64,000 bases of DNA from Antennarius striatus (GCF_040054535.1 NC_090784.1:5379501-5443500); one strand, 5' to 3'; counted from the stretch's first letter, positions 1 to 13,823 are shown. The notes: generated from the sequence alone by a model not told the origin. Numbers and translations: made by a program.

Positions 1-3000
1 TGGCTTGTGAACGATAATAGAGGTATCATCAAGCACTATCTGATAGCTGTACGTATGAAGCTCATGTTACACAGTACTTTAAGAATATTGTATTTCATCA
101 GCTGGGAGTCTGTGTGAGCCTGTTCCCTGTCTGAAGACTATTTCATTAACCGCCAGCGCTGTCACTGCCAGACCACCTTGCTAGCATGGAGACTCATCTC
201 ATTTCATATGGAGAATAGAAAATGACAAGATGGAGAGCAAAGGGGTGTAACGATACACTTGACAACTGGAAGCAGAGATTGTAACTGGAGTGATGTGAAT
301 GCAAGTATTTTCAATAAGGCTCTCAGGAGAAAGGGATCTATTTGAGGTAATGGATACTATAGGCTTACACATAAGGAAAGAAGGTATGGAGCTCTGAAAG
401 TAATGACGAAGTATTCATCCCGTTCAAAGGTGAATACACCAATAAGAAACAGGGTTCTTTAAATGATTGGTTCAAAGATTACATCATCAATCAGCAAATA
501 AACTATTTTTTATTTGCTGTACCTCCTATTGCAAATCAAACTTTTCAACTTTGCAATCTACAGGTGGATTAGTAGTACAGTCTAGAAGTATTTTTATAAC
601 CTCTTAATAACTAAGCAGCAGTGAAAACATGAAATGCTCAGACAAAAAAAGAGACAAAAACTTTGATGTCCGGGACTGTCATAGGATTTTATTCCAAATT
701 AATTATTCCTCATGGACAAAGACAAATGATTTCATAGCTTTCGTCCTTGTCTTATCTATATGCTCTCCAACCATGCCTTCATAGCTCCATAACAACAATG
801 TTAAAATCCAAAATGCATATCATGACATCAGCGCTTTAATTTATTCAGAAGGATTTGAAGAGAAGAGCATACACAGTGTATATTGTTCATGAAACATTAG
901 AAATGGTCTCATCTCCAGTGAGACAGCGTTCAAAGAGAGCAATCCTCTACAAAGATGGCTCATTTTCCCAGTTATGTCATTTCATCTAAAAGCAAAAGTG
1001 TCACGATAGTTTGACCCAAATAAAATGATTCCGAGACCATGTGAACCTCTTCCTAGAATTTGAAATCACATGTCATTGCTTGTTTGGCCATCGATGGGTC
1101 TGGATCCAAAACTTCACATGTTCTGTCAAATCAGAAAACCTCCCACCATGTTTCAGGACAGAGCGTTACTGCTAGTAGAAAAGTCCAAAAAAATGCCATC
1201 AATAAATATTATTTCCTTTGTGGAGGCAACAAAGACTGTGCTTAATTTTAAAGTGTTTCCCTGCTGGTTATGTAGGGGTACTGCAGCTTTTAAACATTGC
1301 CTTTGTTTCTTTGGCATAGTTCTGTCTTGGTGCTGCAGTGACACCTCACCATCTGGCAATGTTTGTCAACTCACTACTTATTCCACGAGATTATAAATAG
1401 GGAGATCTCAAGGCAGGTGGTCTCATTTTAAGGTGTTTTAACGTGTAGAAGTCAGAGGTTCATAAATTACAAATGGGATTCATATTACATGCTTAGACGA
1501 GGTTAAATAAACTTGTGATTATGAATCAAATGTATGAACATAAGCAGATATAAAGACGGCACTAGTTCAGTTAGAAGTATACCACAGTAGGGGATATTAA
1601 CGAAAGCAAGAAATTTTAGACAATTTTATGTTAGCCAGTAAACCAGGGTGCAGGGTGACTTCATCTTTAAAGCTGTGAAAAGATTGGATCATTATTTGGC
1701 AATACAATTAATTCCTCTTTCCCCTTCCGCGTGCTGTAGCTAGAGGAGTTGAACAAGTGTCCACTTCAACACCTTTCATACTACCAGATTAATGGCAGGA
1801 ACACGGCCTTCGTACTCCATGAGGACCATTTTCCACCATGTTTTCAAGGCCTACTGAGCAATTTAATTTGGAGGATAAAAACAATATGTTTTTAAACAGA
1901 GGTTTTGTACCACATGACCTTGTAGAATCATCCCAAGATGGCGTGATCGAGCTCCTCCTTGTTGCTTGTGCTCCCTTAGCCTTGCCTCTGAGCAGCTGAG
2001 GTCATTACTCACTATGACACACTCCCCTGATCTACATCATATTACCACACATTCAATGCTGTCCCTAATGGCCACAAAGACTTACGCAACAACTAACAAA
2101 GGACGACCAGGCCGTACAAAGTGCATCATCTCAGCTGTTTAAGTGCTTCTCAAAGCAAATCCTTCATTCTACTGGACTCCTTCAAGAAAACTTTTGTAAA
2201 TTTAGTTTGGCAACTTTGTTTGACATTCTAGTTGATGAGTTATTGATCATCTCTACTGAAGTACATTGGGAAATGCATGCACCATGCAAACAAAATATTT
2301 TTATATTTGCCTCCCAAGGAAAAAAGTGCTCAGAACTCAGTGTGACAAAAATGCAGCATTACAGTATATCATTCATTTTTCTAGTTTTTCTTGCATGTTA
2401 CAAAGTTGCAAAGAAAGTGCAATAAAGGCCTGCAAGCAACTCCGACGTCCGTTTATAATCCCTAAATCAAATCAGTTTTCCTCTAGATACAGCACTACAA
2501 GGCTCAAATTATGTTAGAACCACTCCAGTTTTACCTGATGGCAAACATTTCTATTCGCTGAGACGTAGTGGTTTATTTTAACACTTGTCCTTTATGGTTT
2601 CTCAGAACGTAAGAGATAAATGTTGGCTACAGGCACGTACCTCTAGTTGTGTTTAGGCTGGGGCATAACCACTTGGAAAGTTTAACGTGTTAGAGTTAGC
2701 TGGGATTCGCCAAATGAAAAACTATTATAGTGTCCTATCCACGCCTCTCTTCTCTGCTTATATAAACTTATTTTTAGCAGTTAGCCCCTTGGAGTCTTCC
2801 TTAAATGGGAGCATGATAAAGACATCACCACAAATATCAGCAGCAGTTTGATGATATGTATATGTTCTTTCTGTCAAGTTACATCAACTATTGGTCACTA
2901 AACAGAAAGTTAAAACTCAAATGTGGTTAACTTCCCTTAGAATTACTTTTCAAATAAATCAAAAACCTTATGTGCACATAATGATGACTCATTGACATGT

Positions 3001-3946
3001 TATAGCTATTTAAAGATGCAGTTCGTCTACAGATTAACCTCCAGTCATTATTCCCTCACTGCACCCCATTGCAATGGAGTCAGGTGATGTTTGTGACACA
3101 GCAAAGCATTTCTGAACATAAAAAAAATCTATGGAAAAAAGAAGAGATTCATCCTAAACCTAAATCCTAAACTGCTAACTTTACACACAGCAGAAAGAGT
3201 TCCATTGAAGTTAATCATGTGTATTTATGGATGTACCATTTCAGACACGCTTTTATCTTTTGCAGCCTCAGTAAAGTTTAGACTCACAAAAGGTGAACAT
3301 TTTTAAATCAGTTTGAGATCTGGGTTCTTCTGAAGATTTGGATTGTGCCAGAATATCTTGTACGGAGGCATTTATATTTGTTACCTAACCAGCAACAGCT
3401 ATTTGTCTGAAACAGATCTAGGTGTAATCAATGAGGTACACTCTAGGCCAATATTATGAAAAATAGATATTATTGGTTGTGTCCTGGTAAGAGAAAGGCA
3501 GAGACATGACACTACCACCGATATATAGCCAATGTAATGCAAACTGAGAGTAAATAATGGAACTAATGTACCTTTAAAAGTTAGGAAGTCCAATTTAGAC
3601 AAAAAAACCAACAAACCAGATCCACCATAATGGAAAATCACATTTTTTGCTGATGACATATTCTGATGATATGTAGGATGATTTGTCATGCTAACAAAGC
3701 AGGGGGCATTACTCAATTTGGTGTGATGCCGACCCAAATGTCATTATGGTATGGATAAACAAATCCCAATCTTCCTGAGTGGTTCTAGTTGAAGCTGCAA
3801 TGATGTTTGGGTAAAATGTTGCTTTATCTGAACTCTTCCTTTAATCTGCACAATGAAAGAAGTGTAATGAGATCCACATGACTGACGGCGCTGTGTCTTT
3901 GTGGTCACGGTGAGGCTGACTGTTACTGACCCCCCCCCATTATTAG

Positions 3947-3971
3947 ATCTATTATTATATTAATAATAGAT
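3947..3971. repeat. AT-rich perfect hairpin
   Basis: Eleven-base arms (ATCTATTATTA and its exact complement) are separated by three bases. It follows a run of nine C residues at 3,931-3,939. It could be a remnant of a small element or simply low-complexity sequence. Confidence 0.4.
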
Positions 3972-4052
3972 AGTGTCATTTGCCATTAGTTTAATGGAAC
4001 CACAGAAAAAATGTTAATCAAAGTCATTTGAAATAGTGATGAAGTGTGAATA

Positions 4053-4345
4053 TTAATTCATTCATTTTCTTTACCGCTTATCCTCTTTCGGGTCACGGGG
4101 GCTGGAGCCTATTCCAGTTACCATTGGGCTGGAGGCACGAAATGTCCTCGACAAGTCACAAGTTTTTTACAGGGCCACACTAAAGACACAACCAAGTTAC
4201 AGTCTCCAGTTCACCTACATTGCTTGTTTTTTGATGGTGAGAGGAAGCCGGAGAACCTTCAAAGAACCCACGCAGACAGGGAGAACTTGGAGGGAACACA
4301 TGCAGACAAGGAGAGCATACAAACTTCACACAGAAAATATGGAGA
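4053..4345 (+). repeat. Dispersed teleost repeat, copy 1
   Basis: It begins with CATTCATT followed by a pattern common in fish genomes (ACCGCTTATCC, GGGTCACGGGGGCTGGAGCC), and later reads GGAAGCCGGAGAACC and CACGCAGACAGGGAGAAC. Related pieces occur at 17,228-17,352, 22,388-22,676, 31,020-31,155 and, inverted, 33,425-33,545. The small reading frames inside it are translations of the repeat and not a gene. I do not know its formal repeat class. Confidence 0.65.
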
Positions 4346-7300
4346 CACTAGAGGAGTGTCTTCTTTGCTAGGACTGTTGCCGCTGCAATGGTTAGTATTG
4401 AATAAATCAATTAATAATTACTAATATTTTTCCGACTGTTATTTCTAAGGTCCATCTTTTTCCACCTCAGCAGTGGAAAAATATAAAATAGCCTTCAAAT
4501 ATAAAAATGAGAAGAGTGAAAAACTTACAAGTTAAAGTAATAATAATATCCAACCAAGAAAATTTTGGTCAAACCTGTTTAAATGATAAAACAAAATTCA
4601 CGTTACAATTTATTTTACATTTCACAGTTAAGACATTAGAAAAAAAATAACAATTAACATATTTGCCACTATATTTAATTAATTTAAGCTCAAATAAACA
4701 TGAATGAACTCAAAGGCTACACAGCTGCTTTAAAGGCAGTTGGCATCCTGGTTTCATGCACTGTGTTAAACAAAGCTAAATGAGGGTATAGACAAAGTCA
4801 ATCCCTGTTCCCTCAGAGCTGGGTGGACTTAATTGTGAGCCAGATTGGACATGAAAATTTGGCCATGAGCTCAGGGTAGGTGCTTTGTATTTTTTCTTAT
4901 CAGGTTCAGATATCCAATACACATTATTGCACTATATTTCATATTTTAAATTTAACTCACTTTCTTTTTGATCTCAATGTTGCCACTGCATAAACAGTGC
5001 ACTCTTGTCATTACCTGGTTAAGTCCTGTACACAGTGGCTTAGTTAGACTGTTTATTCTCCTCTTTTGGCCTGAGACTGTAAGGATGATAAAAACCAGAC
5101 ACCCATCCTCAGAGTCTTTAAGTGATAAATACAACAGAAACACACATTACATGAATGTCTTGCCGACCACTGGGACAGAAGACAAAGCTGGGATTTGTAA
5201 CCAAACACGTCCGGCGGTGGAGGCTTTGGGTCTGTAATTTCCTCAGCAGGGCTGTCGGAATATCAACTCATTTAAGAAACAAATTAGTGTGAATCTCCTG
5301 AGCATCCCACATGTTTAAGAGCAAACACAAGAGACCACTTGATGGTTGAGCCCAGCATTAGATGTACATGTCCACACATTAATCTCTCTCTGGAGATTTC
5401 TTTTAATTCAACAGAAAGTCTTCTCTTGTCCGCCTCTGTGACTGGATGACAAGAAGCAGGCTGGGTTTATGCTCTCAGAAAATGTACAGAAGACAAACAG
5501 CCATTGCTTTTGTGCCTGCAACCAGAGCTGTTACTGGTGCAGTATGTGTATATTTTATTTTTTTGTTTTTAATTTTAATAATGCTTCATCTCTGATGTTG
5601 ATTTAATTGCAATATGGTCTTAGTTTCTCTCTGTAAAGATCCTTCCCAGACCACAAATCTTGTGATTTACCAGTAACAAAAACACATTAAAGTCTATGTA
5701 AAAATAACGCTGATCATCAGAATACATGTTTCCCCCAGAGGAACTCTCATGAGACTCATGTAACACTGAAAAAAAAAAATCCATCCTCTAAGGTCTTCAC
5801 AGAGTAAAAGTCATCCAGAAAGGTCAGTACACTATTAACATTCTGACACTACTATGCATAAAAGGTCATTCTTAGTATATTTTCTGACACTGTACATGCA
5901 TCACACTGAGTTAGGTCTATGTCCAAGTTCAATACACTAAACCATCAGATATCTTAGCCTAAGCCACATCTACCCATCCCTGCTCTTCCCTCCATCTGTC
6001 CCTCAAGCACGTGGCAGATGCCGTGGGCCACAGCTCTCTCAGAGAGGCCACAGAGCTGTCAGTTCAGATCCGTCTTCGTTTAGGATGACGCTTGTTCATT
6101 AAGTCCAACATAGCACAACAGGGGGCAGGCTCCTATGAGCATGCTCATGCGAGGATTCATAAATCTGCATTAGAGACGCTGAAGAATCTCCTGTGGAGGG
6201 ACGTTGTAGGGGTGGGCTGAAAACAAGCCATCCAACTAGCTGACTACTAGATCCCTGGGCGGTTCTGTCATTTCAGAGAGATGGAGGAGGGACTTTGTGT
6301 TTCTTTGTTTAAAAAAATCAATTTCACAATTTCACTCCAGAAAGCATCTTCTGTGGGACTGCCATTGTCATATTTTTTGTTTTTTTTTGTTTTTTTTTGC
6401 TCAATGGAAGGTCAGTGGCTGGGGCAACTGACCAGGTGTTTGTGGAGCAGCAGAGCGGTGCGAGGTAGTGAATGTAATTACGCTACTCTGGCAATCTGAT
6501 AACCTGCCAGTCTGTCTCTCACCGCTAGGAAAGTGCACTGGCATATTAAATGTGGCTCATGGTTGTGAGCAGGGAACAGTGTAGCTGTGTGTGGTTCTAG
6601 GAATAAAAGTTGGGGCTGGGTTTCACCTGTGTGTTTTATATGTGAAGTGTGATTAATTTAATCTGAAGGGTCTTTTATTCATTTTGTTGTCCGGTCTACC
6701 TAAATGTAATATTCAATCAGCAATATCAAAATTGAAAAACTTAAATTAAAATTCTTTTGTGAGTTAACTTCTCATATATAGCTGTATTTAGTGTCTTAAT
6801 CCACACATGTATTTCATGCCCCTCCACGAAACTCATGATTCAGAATGTTATATAATGGCAGTGAAGGCTGTGACGTCTTTATCTTGAGGCCAGGGCTTCT
6901 CCCCGTGCTGATACATACCATCGTCTGAAAGTCGAAAGAAAGGGAACAGTTAAAGCCCCGTCCAGTTAAAGCCACAGATTGCGTGATAGATTGCTACGTA
7001 ATTGGCTGCAGCCAACCTCTCTGCAGCACAGGGATTGATTTGAATCACGGCTAAATCGTGGCTTCAGAAAGTTACCAGATCAGAATGGAATCAGCTACAG
7101 TCACAGTAGTTGGGGTTTTTTGGGGGATTCCATTGATATTTTCCTCCCTCTGGGGCAGTAACACAGGGGCATCTGGTATCGAGATACTGACAGACGACTG
7201 GACTTTTTGCCACGACCTATTCCATCAGCAATAGGAAGTACAGCTCAGATTCGAAGCCCTTCAATCTAAATATGGGCATGTGAGTAATGATTTGGAAAAA

Positions 7301-8494
7301 TTCATAACATATCCGTTATACCCAGAACACAGGTAATAAATTACGTTCATGGATTTATTGATTGTGATATATCTGCTGTGAGGCCATGGACACACATCTG
7401 GACACAAAAGCTAGTGATCCATAGCTGTGGAGTAAATTCCGTGTTGTCTGTCATCGTATACTGGCCTCAGCAGCCGCTACCACTCTAGTCTGCAAAATGA
7501 GCTTTAGATGATGGCCCTAACAGACAACTCAGGGAGTCCAGGGACCAGGTGGACACCCACTGCTAAAGCTCATCTGACACCGCAAGTCAATGATGTGCAA
7601 TTTAGGAGTCCAAGCTGCTTGGGAAATAGTGTTAACAACCAAGAGGGGACCACTGAGTGAGGCAGAGAAGGTGTTGTTAAGCTGATATAACAGCTCTCTA
7701 CACCCATCCATTTTATGTTTCCTTCTATTCAACCATTTACTCCCTCTCTCTTTCGCTTGCCTTCTTTTTCTCTCTTTCTCCTCTGTAATTACACCTGCTC
7801 TGCCAAGCGTAGCTCGAGGCATGGCTGGGCAAAAATCACATGTTAAAATGAATCTGCAGAGAGTGTGAGGAGGAGCGCTCCTCTCTGGCAGTATCTGTGG
7901 AAACATTAGGTTGTAAGCAGCCTGTACCTGGATGTCCCCCCCTGGGACAAAGAAGTCAGGAGGCCTCACTTTGGGGAATTGGGTGTGAAGTGAGACCATC
8001 CATTTTCAAAATGAAGCTGCAACAATTACAAATCCAGAAACAAGTGCTCCTAACTAACAGTATTTGGCCTTAGGAGTGTTTAACCTTCGAAAATCAGCCT
8101 ATGGGTGGATGTCACAGAGTTTGATAAGAATAGAAGCAAAACAAACACACTTGGAAGCCAGAGAGAAGAATGTCTATACAAGAAAAATATACATCACTGT
8201 ACACACACATCTTCTTATCTCCAAAACTGGAAATATTGTCTGCTCTGCAGATATCTGAGCACGAAACTAAAGGTGTGAGGACATGTCTCAAGCCCTCTGA
8301 GATGGTGGGGCAGCTGCTGTTTATAAAGAGACAAATAGACACACAGTACCAGACCAGCTAGAGTTACACACAGCTTTTCTTCCTCTAAACAAACAAGACA
8401 AATCAAATATATACAATCAGAATAAGGGCAGCCAGTAACGGCTAACACCTGCCTCATTACGTGGACAACATTCAGCCCCCTTGCATAGGTATTA

Positions 8495-8999
8495 CAGTAG
8501 TACCTGGAGATAAAAGTTTAATTCATTCCATGGCTTAAGTCTAACAACTAGTATCTCAAATACATTTTTCCATTGTAAAATAACTAAAATTTCAATCCTT
8601 TCCAGTCTTGTAAAAAAGCTAGAAAGACCCTAAATTTCTTAAAATTATTTCTTATCAGCCAATAGACATGTATTACCTGTGCTTAATTAATTATATATCA
8701 GTTACATAAATAACAATAAATTCCTGTAGTCCGGGGAAATACGTGGAAGTAAATGGATGGATAATAAATAATGATAAGAAGTACAAATGTCAGGAGCACG
8801 CTCTGTGGATAACATGTGGGGAAAAAAACAAGATGCGGTCTCAGCTGATGTTATAAACATCCGTCAACTAGCGGAGGTGCAACCCGTAGCTCGGATTTCC
8901 ATTGGTATCTCAAAAAAAAAGTGTGGACAGAGCTACTGCTCCTAACCCAAAAAGATTTCCATATTTCAAGTCACATGTATCTCAAGTTGCTACCGTACT
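8495..8999. mobile_element. Probable non-autonomous DNA element (MITE-like)
   Basis: The left end reads CAGTAGTACCTGGAGATA, and the right end, read inward on the other strand, gives AGTACGGTAGCAACTTGAGATA. The ends therefore form an imperfect inverted repeat about 500 bp apart. The interior has no coding capacity but repeats phrases such as 'ttaattcattcca' and 'gtatctcaa', which are typical of a widespread fish MITE pattern I recall. Family and exact borders are unsure. Confidence 0.4.
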
Positions 9000-10087
9000 T
9001 ATGGGCCCTCCTTTAAACCACCACCAATCATTCTAATTTCTTTGCGGCCCCTGTGTGAACAGCCCCCACCCCCCACACCCCAGCTTTACCCCCATTTCTC
9101 ATTCTGAAATAGATGACGACATACCGTGTTTCTGCGAGTTACAGCGAGGGGAAGTCTGCGCTCAAGACACTTTGTTCTACTACAAATGACACGTACTGTA
9201 GCTGCAGGCGATGCAATTGCTGGCGATTGTTGTTTGTTTGGGGAGCCAGAGGGAGATTATGATCAATCTAGATGCTCCTCAAAAGGACAAGATCACAATC
9301 ATTCCTGTACACAGACACAGCAAACATCCTCATTAATTCAAACTGCCAGATAGTAACATGCACGACATACTCTTCAAAGGAATACTACATATTAATTATT
9401 AATCTGTTATAGTGGACACCAAAAAAAAAAAAAAAAACAGGATTGTAATTTAAATTCAGGTAGAAACACTAATGAAAAACACTTTTTCAAAGGAGGCGAG
9501 TTCCCCTATAGAAGAGAGGCAAAGCTGTTTGAGCTCACTTCATCGTGTACCCCATAACAATCTGGACTTCACTTTACCTTCATTAGCATACGCCAGCAAA
9601 ACAATTTAGAACACTTTCATTTTGGCAGCTGGAGGATAGAAAGGGTTTCAGTGTATGCTGGAGTGTCTGGGTGGGGGTGTTGGATGTGAAACCTGCCCAC
9701 TGGCTGCGGCTCACACACATTATTTTGGGGAATTCTCTGCTGAGCCAAGGATATTTATCAGATTCACAGCAGGAAGTAAATTGGACAGGAGATAACAGTT
9801 GGCTATTTCATCACAAATAGAAAAGAGCTTATTTTATTCAGATAGCATGCCACATTTTCAATTTATTAATTTGACTTTATTCCTCCTAACTCACTTCTTA
9901 ATGAACGCAGTGCTTGAACAGTAGTATTTCACACTTCGTCGAAATCACTGCCACCTGGAGAACCAGTCGGTATTTGTTATATTGTTCATGCCAGCTGTGG
10001 CATGTCTCCTCCGTCAAAGCCTTTGAATCACAATCCAGATTAAAAAGTTCCGCGTTGAGACATGTTCCAGCAATCCATTGGCTTCTT

Positions 10088-10093
10088 TTTATT
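10088..10093 (-). terminator. Candidate poly(A) signal for TPBG
   Basis: TTTATT on the plus strand is AATAAA on the minus strand, about 575 bases past the TPBG stop codon. It would give a 3' UTR of roughly 0.6 kb. Further AATAAA motifs exist downstream on the minus strand (near 9,830-9,880), so the site actually used is uncertain. Confidence 0.3.
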
Positions 10094-10667
10094 TAGCTGA
10101 ATATCTTCACAAGAAAAAAGAGCAATTACATCCACCATTTCAAATAAAAATCTATGCAATGTGTGCTACACTCTGAAAAAAAGGCATACCATATATCATG
10201 AATTCACACATTAAAAAGAACACACTTATTCACAAGGAATACAGTATTTCTCTGAAGCAGTCATAATAAAAATGATGCAACACGCCGCAGTAGCCCATGT
10301 AACGTTGTCACACTTTCCACTTATAAAAAGTCTATGTATTCCATCCATTTATCCTTTAAGAAGAGTAAAAATAGAATGTATCGCTCGATGTGGCTCTCCA
10401 AAAAAAACCTGTCCCCATGATTCATTGTCCATGCAATGTTACACGGAAAAAATGTGGTTGACATCACAGCTGCCAGGTACTTGTATTACATGCGGCACTG
10501 GCTGAAAGGAGGTTGTGAGTGGGGTTAATTTGGAGCAATGACTGATGTCAAATCTGAATAGCATCACTGGGGGAAAGGGGAAAGTGGAGGAAGACTTTCA
10601 TGCAAATCTTAACAGTACAAGTCATCTAGTATCTCACTGTGGGCCTCGGTCAGTGTCCCGTCCTCTC

Positions 10668-11807
10668 TCACACATCAGAATTGATGCTAAGGTTGGCCAA
10701 ACGTGGGTCACAGTTTATCTCGTATCTGTAATGATACCCCTCCATGTGGTCCCTACAAGCATCCCGGATGTTGTACATCCACCGCTTGATGCCTTTTCTA
10801 TTCAGGTAGAGCACCAACAAGAATATGACACCAATCAGGGCCAGCACCAGCCCCAGGAAGACATATGAGGTCTCCAGCACACCTTCCATGTCGCCTGAGC
10901 ACTTCAGCTGTGACTGATCGACCTGCAGAAGCAGCTGGCGTTTCAGGCCCTCGGGGACCGCACAGGTCAGGTTCTGCACATCAGTGACCTGAGTGGAGTT
11001 TTTCAGCCAAAACAACATGTCTTCGATGGAGCAGTCACAGCGCCAGGGGTTTCCAGACAGATGGATTTGAAGACCAGGTTTGAGGCTTAACTCTGCCAGG
11101 GTAGTGCTGGGCAGATTCCTCAGGCTGTTGTCCCTCAGATCAAGGTCACGCAGCGGTGGCACCCTCAGCGTTCCGTTCTGGATGGAGATGATGGAGCTGT
11201 TTAGCAGGCTGAGGTTGACCAAGTTGGGGAGGTTTTCCAACATGTTCTCTGGAGGAACCAAAACTTCATTGTTGGACAAGTCCAAGACGGTCAGCTGGAG
11301 GAGGTTTCCCTTCTCCAGGACACCCAGGTTCGAATACATTGACGCGTCACTGTGATAAGAGCTACTGAGGTTCAGCACCTGCAGTATGTTATTGTGAGGA
11401 AAAGCTTTATCGCTGAAATTCAGGATTTTGTTGTTGCTCAGGTCCAGCCGCACGAGATTTGGTAAGTTGTCAAATGCGTCTGCATCCACAAACTCAATTT
11501 CATTCCCGGTTAAATAGAGATCAGTTAACTGGTCCATAAGATCAGGGAAAGACTCCACCCCAATCCGGGAAATAGTATTTCCTGTGACGAATAAGAATTT
11601 GGTATTTGTCGGTAAAGAATGCGGAAGAGTGTCCAAGTCCTGGTTCTGGCATTTCACTGTTTGTGAGGAGCACAGGCATTTGTCCGGACATCCGTGACAG
11701 TACAGCACGACCGAGAGGAAGAAGATCCAGTGAATCATCACATAGTTGAACGCTGTCCCTCGGATTTCTCCGTGGTTACGCGCGCACGGCGTTCTCAACA
11801 GGCGCAT
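10668..11807 (-). CDS. tpbg: Trophoblast glycoprotein (TPBG/5T4/WAIF1)
   Basis: A single-exon type I membrane glycoprotein of 379 residues. From the ATG at 11,805-11,807 the order is: a hydrophobic signal segment near residues 25-39, a cysteine-rich LRR N-cap (CPDKCLC, about 40-46), leucine-rich repeats to about residue 265, an LRR C-cap (NPWRCDC), one transmembrane helix near 316-335, and a 44-residue tail. The tail contains KGIKRWM and HMEGYHYRYEIN and ends in SDV, a PDZ-type C-terminus. The tail is nearly identical to the mammalian TPBG tail, which settles the family; N-x-S/T sequons are frequent outside. In the family, TPBG/Waif1 acts at the cell surface and dampens Wnt/beta-catenin signalling through LRP6. 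The open frame extends 16 codons upstream, but its most distal in-frame start-like codon is TTG. A second ATG at 11,736-11,738 would place the signal peptide at the very N-terminus. The gene is divergent from IBTK. Confidence 0.93.
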   Translation of the reverse strand: MRLLRTPCARNHGEIRGTAFNYVMIHWIFFLSVVLYCHGCPDKCLCSSQTVKCQNQDLDTLPHSLPTNTKFLFVTGNTISRIGVESFPDLMDQLTDLYLTGNEIEFVDADAFDNLPNLVRLDLSNNKILNFSDKAFPHNNILQVLNLSSSYHSDASMYSNLGVLEKGNLLQLTVLDLSNNEVLVPPENMLENLPNLVNLSLLNSSIISIQNGTLRVPPLRDLDLRDNSLRNLPSTTLAELSLKPGLQIHLSGNPWRCDCSIEDMLFWLKNSTQVTDVQNLTCAVPEGLKRQLLLQVDQSQLKCSGDMEGVLETSYVFLGLVLALIGVIFLLVLYLNRKGIKRWMYNIRDACRDHMEGYHYRYEINCDPRLANLSINSDV

Positions 11808-13395
11808 CTTGGATCGTGCAAATCTGCCAGCGCAGACCGTGCGTAACGACAGCAATCCAAACCTTACTTCAGCTGGAACAAGTCAAACTTTTTTTTAAAC
11901 TGTGTATATCCTTTTTATCCTTAAAAAAAACAAAACAAAAACAAAACTGCGCCCACTTCAGTTTCTGATTCAGATAACTATCCCCAAACCATCTTCGTTT
12001 AGGATACGTCTACATTTCCAAGACGCGGGATATGTGGACGAAGCCCGTAAACTTCTATCTTCTCCGGCTGATATTGGGAAACTATACGAGATTTTTTACA
12101 GGCGCTTTAAAACAGGTCGCCTCCGCTACAGAACCGACAGATAATTTACTCGTGTTGCTGGTTCGGAACCAAACAAAGACCCCCTGTCTCCCAAAGGTGC
12201 TATAGGGCGCACTAGTATATCCAGTTCGCGTCTCTCCTTGTCGCTGGAGTCTGGAGGGAGAGCCAAACAGCAGCAGTGTAGACCACTGGAAGGAGGGAAC
12301 GTACCATTGTTCAGATAACGGGGGTGCCAGGAAAAATAATTACCACTTTATTTTCGATTCCAATTTAAATGTTCCGCTCATGACTAGGCCTTACTGGATT
12401 TTTGTGACGCCCTGATGCTCATATCAATTTGACAGTCAGATATGAAGGTCAATACGGAAAGGGTTTTCCTAAAATAAACCGACCCGGTGACTTGGGTTCC
12501 GGGATCACTCAAGGCCCTCAAAGGCGCGTCAGTGACGACTCAAAGTGTGGAACATCTCATTCCCAGAGTACTAAACTTGCAATAATGGTTGTTACAAATA
12601 TAAGCAGTGCAGTCAGACATATTTTCAAGCATATTAATGACCTGTAGTAATTTTGCAGAAATGCATGCAAACTTTTAGATTTTCCCCTTCTTGAATTCAG
12701 AACCAGATACGTTTTGTCAAATATTTCCGACTAATCTCTTCCATGCTCTCATTTTGTGTCAGTCGTCAATGCAGTTCTGTTGACATACATGATTACATAT
12801 TTTTAATCCTCATTGTCTTTTTTCCTCATTCCGTTGGTAAACAGTATGTGGCTTCTCGTAAATGATGCAGTTGTAAAAGAATCAGTAACGTGGCATTCAT
12901 TATCAGTGGATCAATGCTAGATGTGTGCACTTTTCCTGATTTTATCTGGCTTACATCATTCCCTCAGTTGAGCCCGATGTGTTATCCACTGAGGCTTTGC
13001 TTGTCAAATGGAATTGTGTTGAACCGGATTGGTTGTCAAATCATATGAGAGACCCTATAGATCAAAGTGGTTCTCCTGCAGAATCACAGACCCCCACTCC
13101 CTCCCCCTTACATCGTTTCCCTACCAAACATTATCATATGAACATATTTTACTACAACTGGTCTTTGTAAATTGTTGATCAAAGCATTGGAAAACTAACC
13201 ATGTATTATTTAATATGAGACAATAACACTGTTGAAAAGGAAAAGGAAGAGAGCGTTTTACAAACAAATAAATAAGTTGCAAGACAAAATCAAGAGGAAA
13301 CAAGAACAACAATATTATTATTTTAATGATTATTATTATGAATGGTTGCAGGGATAACATAATAATAGTATTAATACTATGTTATTACTATTATT

Positions 13396-13768
13396 GAGTG
13401 GCAGTGACTTAGTGTTAGAGTGGGAGGTAGAGCGGGTTGTCCAATGTTCCCAAAATCGACATTCGATTCCCGCTCCCGCCCAGCCACCTCGGAATGTGAG
13501 CTGGCAGTGGGAGGTGTCAGCTCACCTCCCGGGCACTGCCGAGGCGCCCTTAAGCAAGGCGCCATGCCCTTTACAAGTTGCTCATTAGGGCGCACCACAA
13601 TGGAGCTGCCCACCCCTCTAGCACCCCCACACTGCATGCCTACAGGCCCATAAGTGTGTGTGTTACGGGCCTGTACACACTATATATATGAATGAATAAT
13701 AACTAACAGTGTGAAAGAGTGTGCAACTAACTACCGTAATTTCCCTTTGGGGATTAACATAGTATATA
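13396..13768 (+). mobile_element. tRNA-derived SINE, copy A
   Basis: The head has a near-consensus Pol III B box (CATTCGATTCC, consensus GGTTCGANTCC) followed by CCGCTCCCGCC. The body reads GCTCACCTCCCGGGCACTGCCGAGG, and the tail TTTCCCTTTGGGGATTAACATAGTATA is the kind shared with L2/CR1-type LINEs. Copies B (34,695-35,075) and C (53,697-54,056) share this architecture along their whole length. The copy is followed directly by an ATT array. Confidence 0.75.
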
Positions 13769-13774
13769 AAAGAA

Positions 13775-13821
<47 letters not shown>
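13775..13821. repeat. (ATT)n microsatellite
   Basis: About 15 uninterrupted ATT units directly downstream of the 3' tail of SINE copy A. It probably grew from the AT-rich SINE tail. Confidence 0.9.

Positions 13822-13823
<2 letters not shown>

Larger units (their letters stand above)
1..10087. other. Intergenic region, no gene supported
   Basis: About 10 kb of AT-rich sequence downstream of TPBG. I read both strands and found no frame resembling a known protein family and no convincing chain of exons. Open frames here are short and lack domain motifs; the longest, 156 codons on the minus strand at 7,529-7,999, matches nothing I know. Two dispersed repeats (near 4.05-4.35 kb and 8.5-9.0 kb) are listed separately. 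Long-range enhancers could lie here but cannot be recognised from one sequence. Confidence 0.6.

Noticed and set aside
7529..7999. 156-codon minus-strand open frame
   Set aside because: No domain or family resemblance, low-complexity patches, and no splice or promoter context; probably a chance frame.
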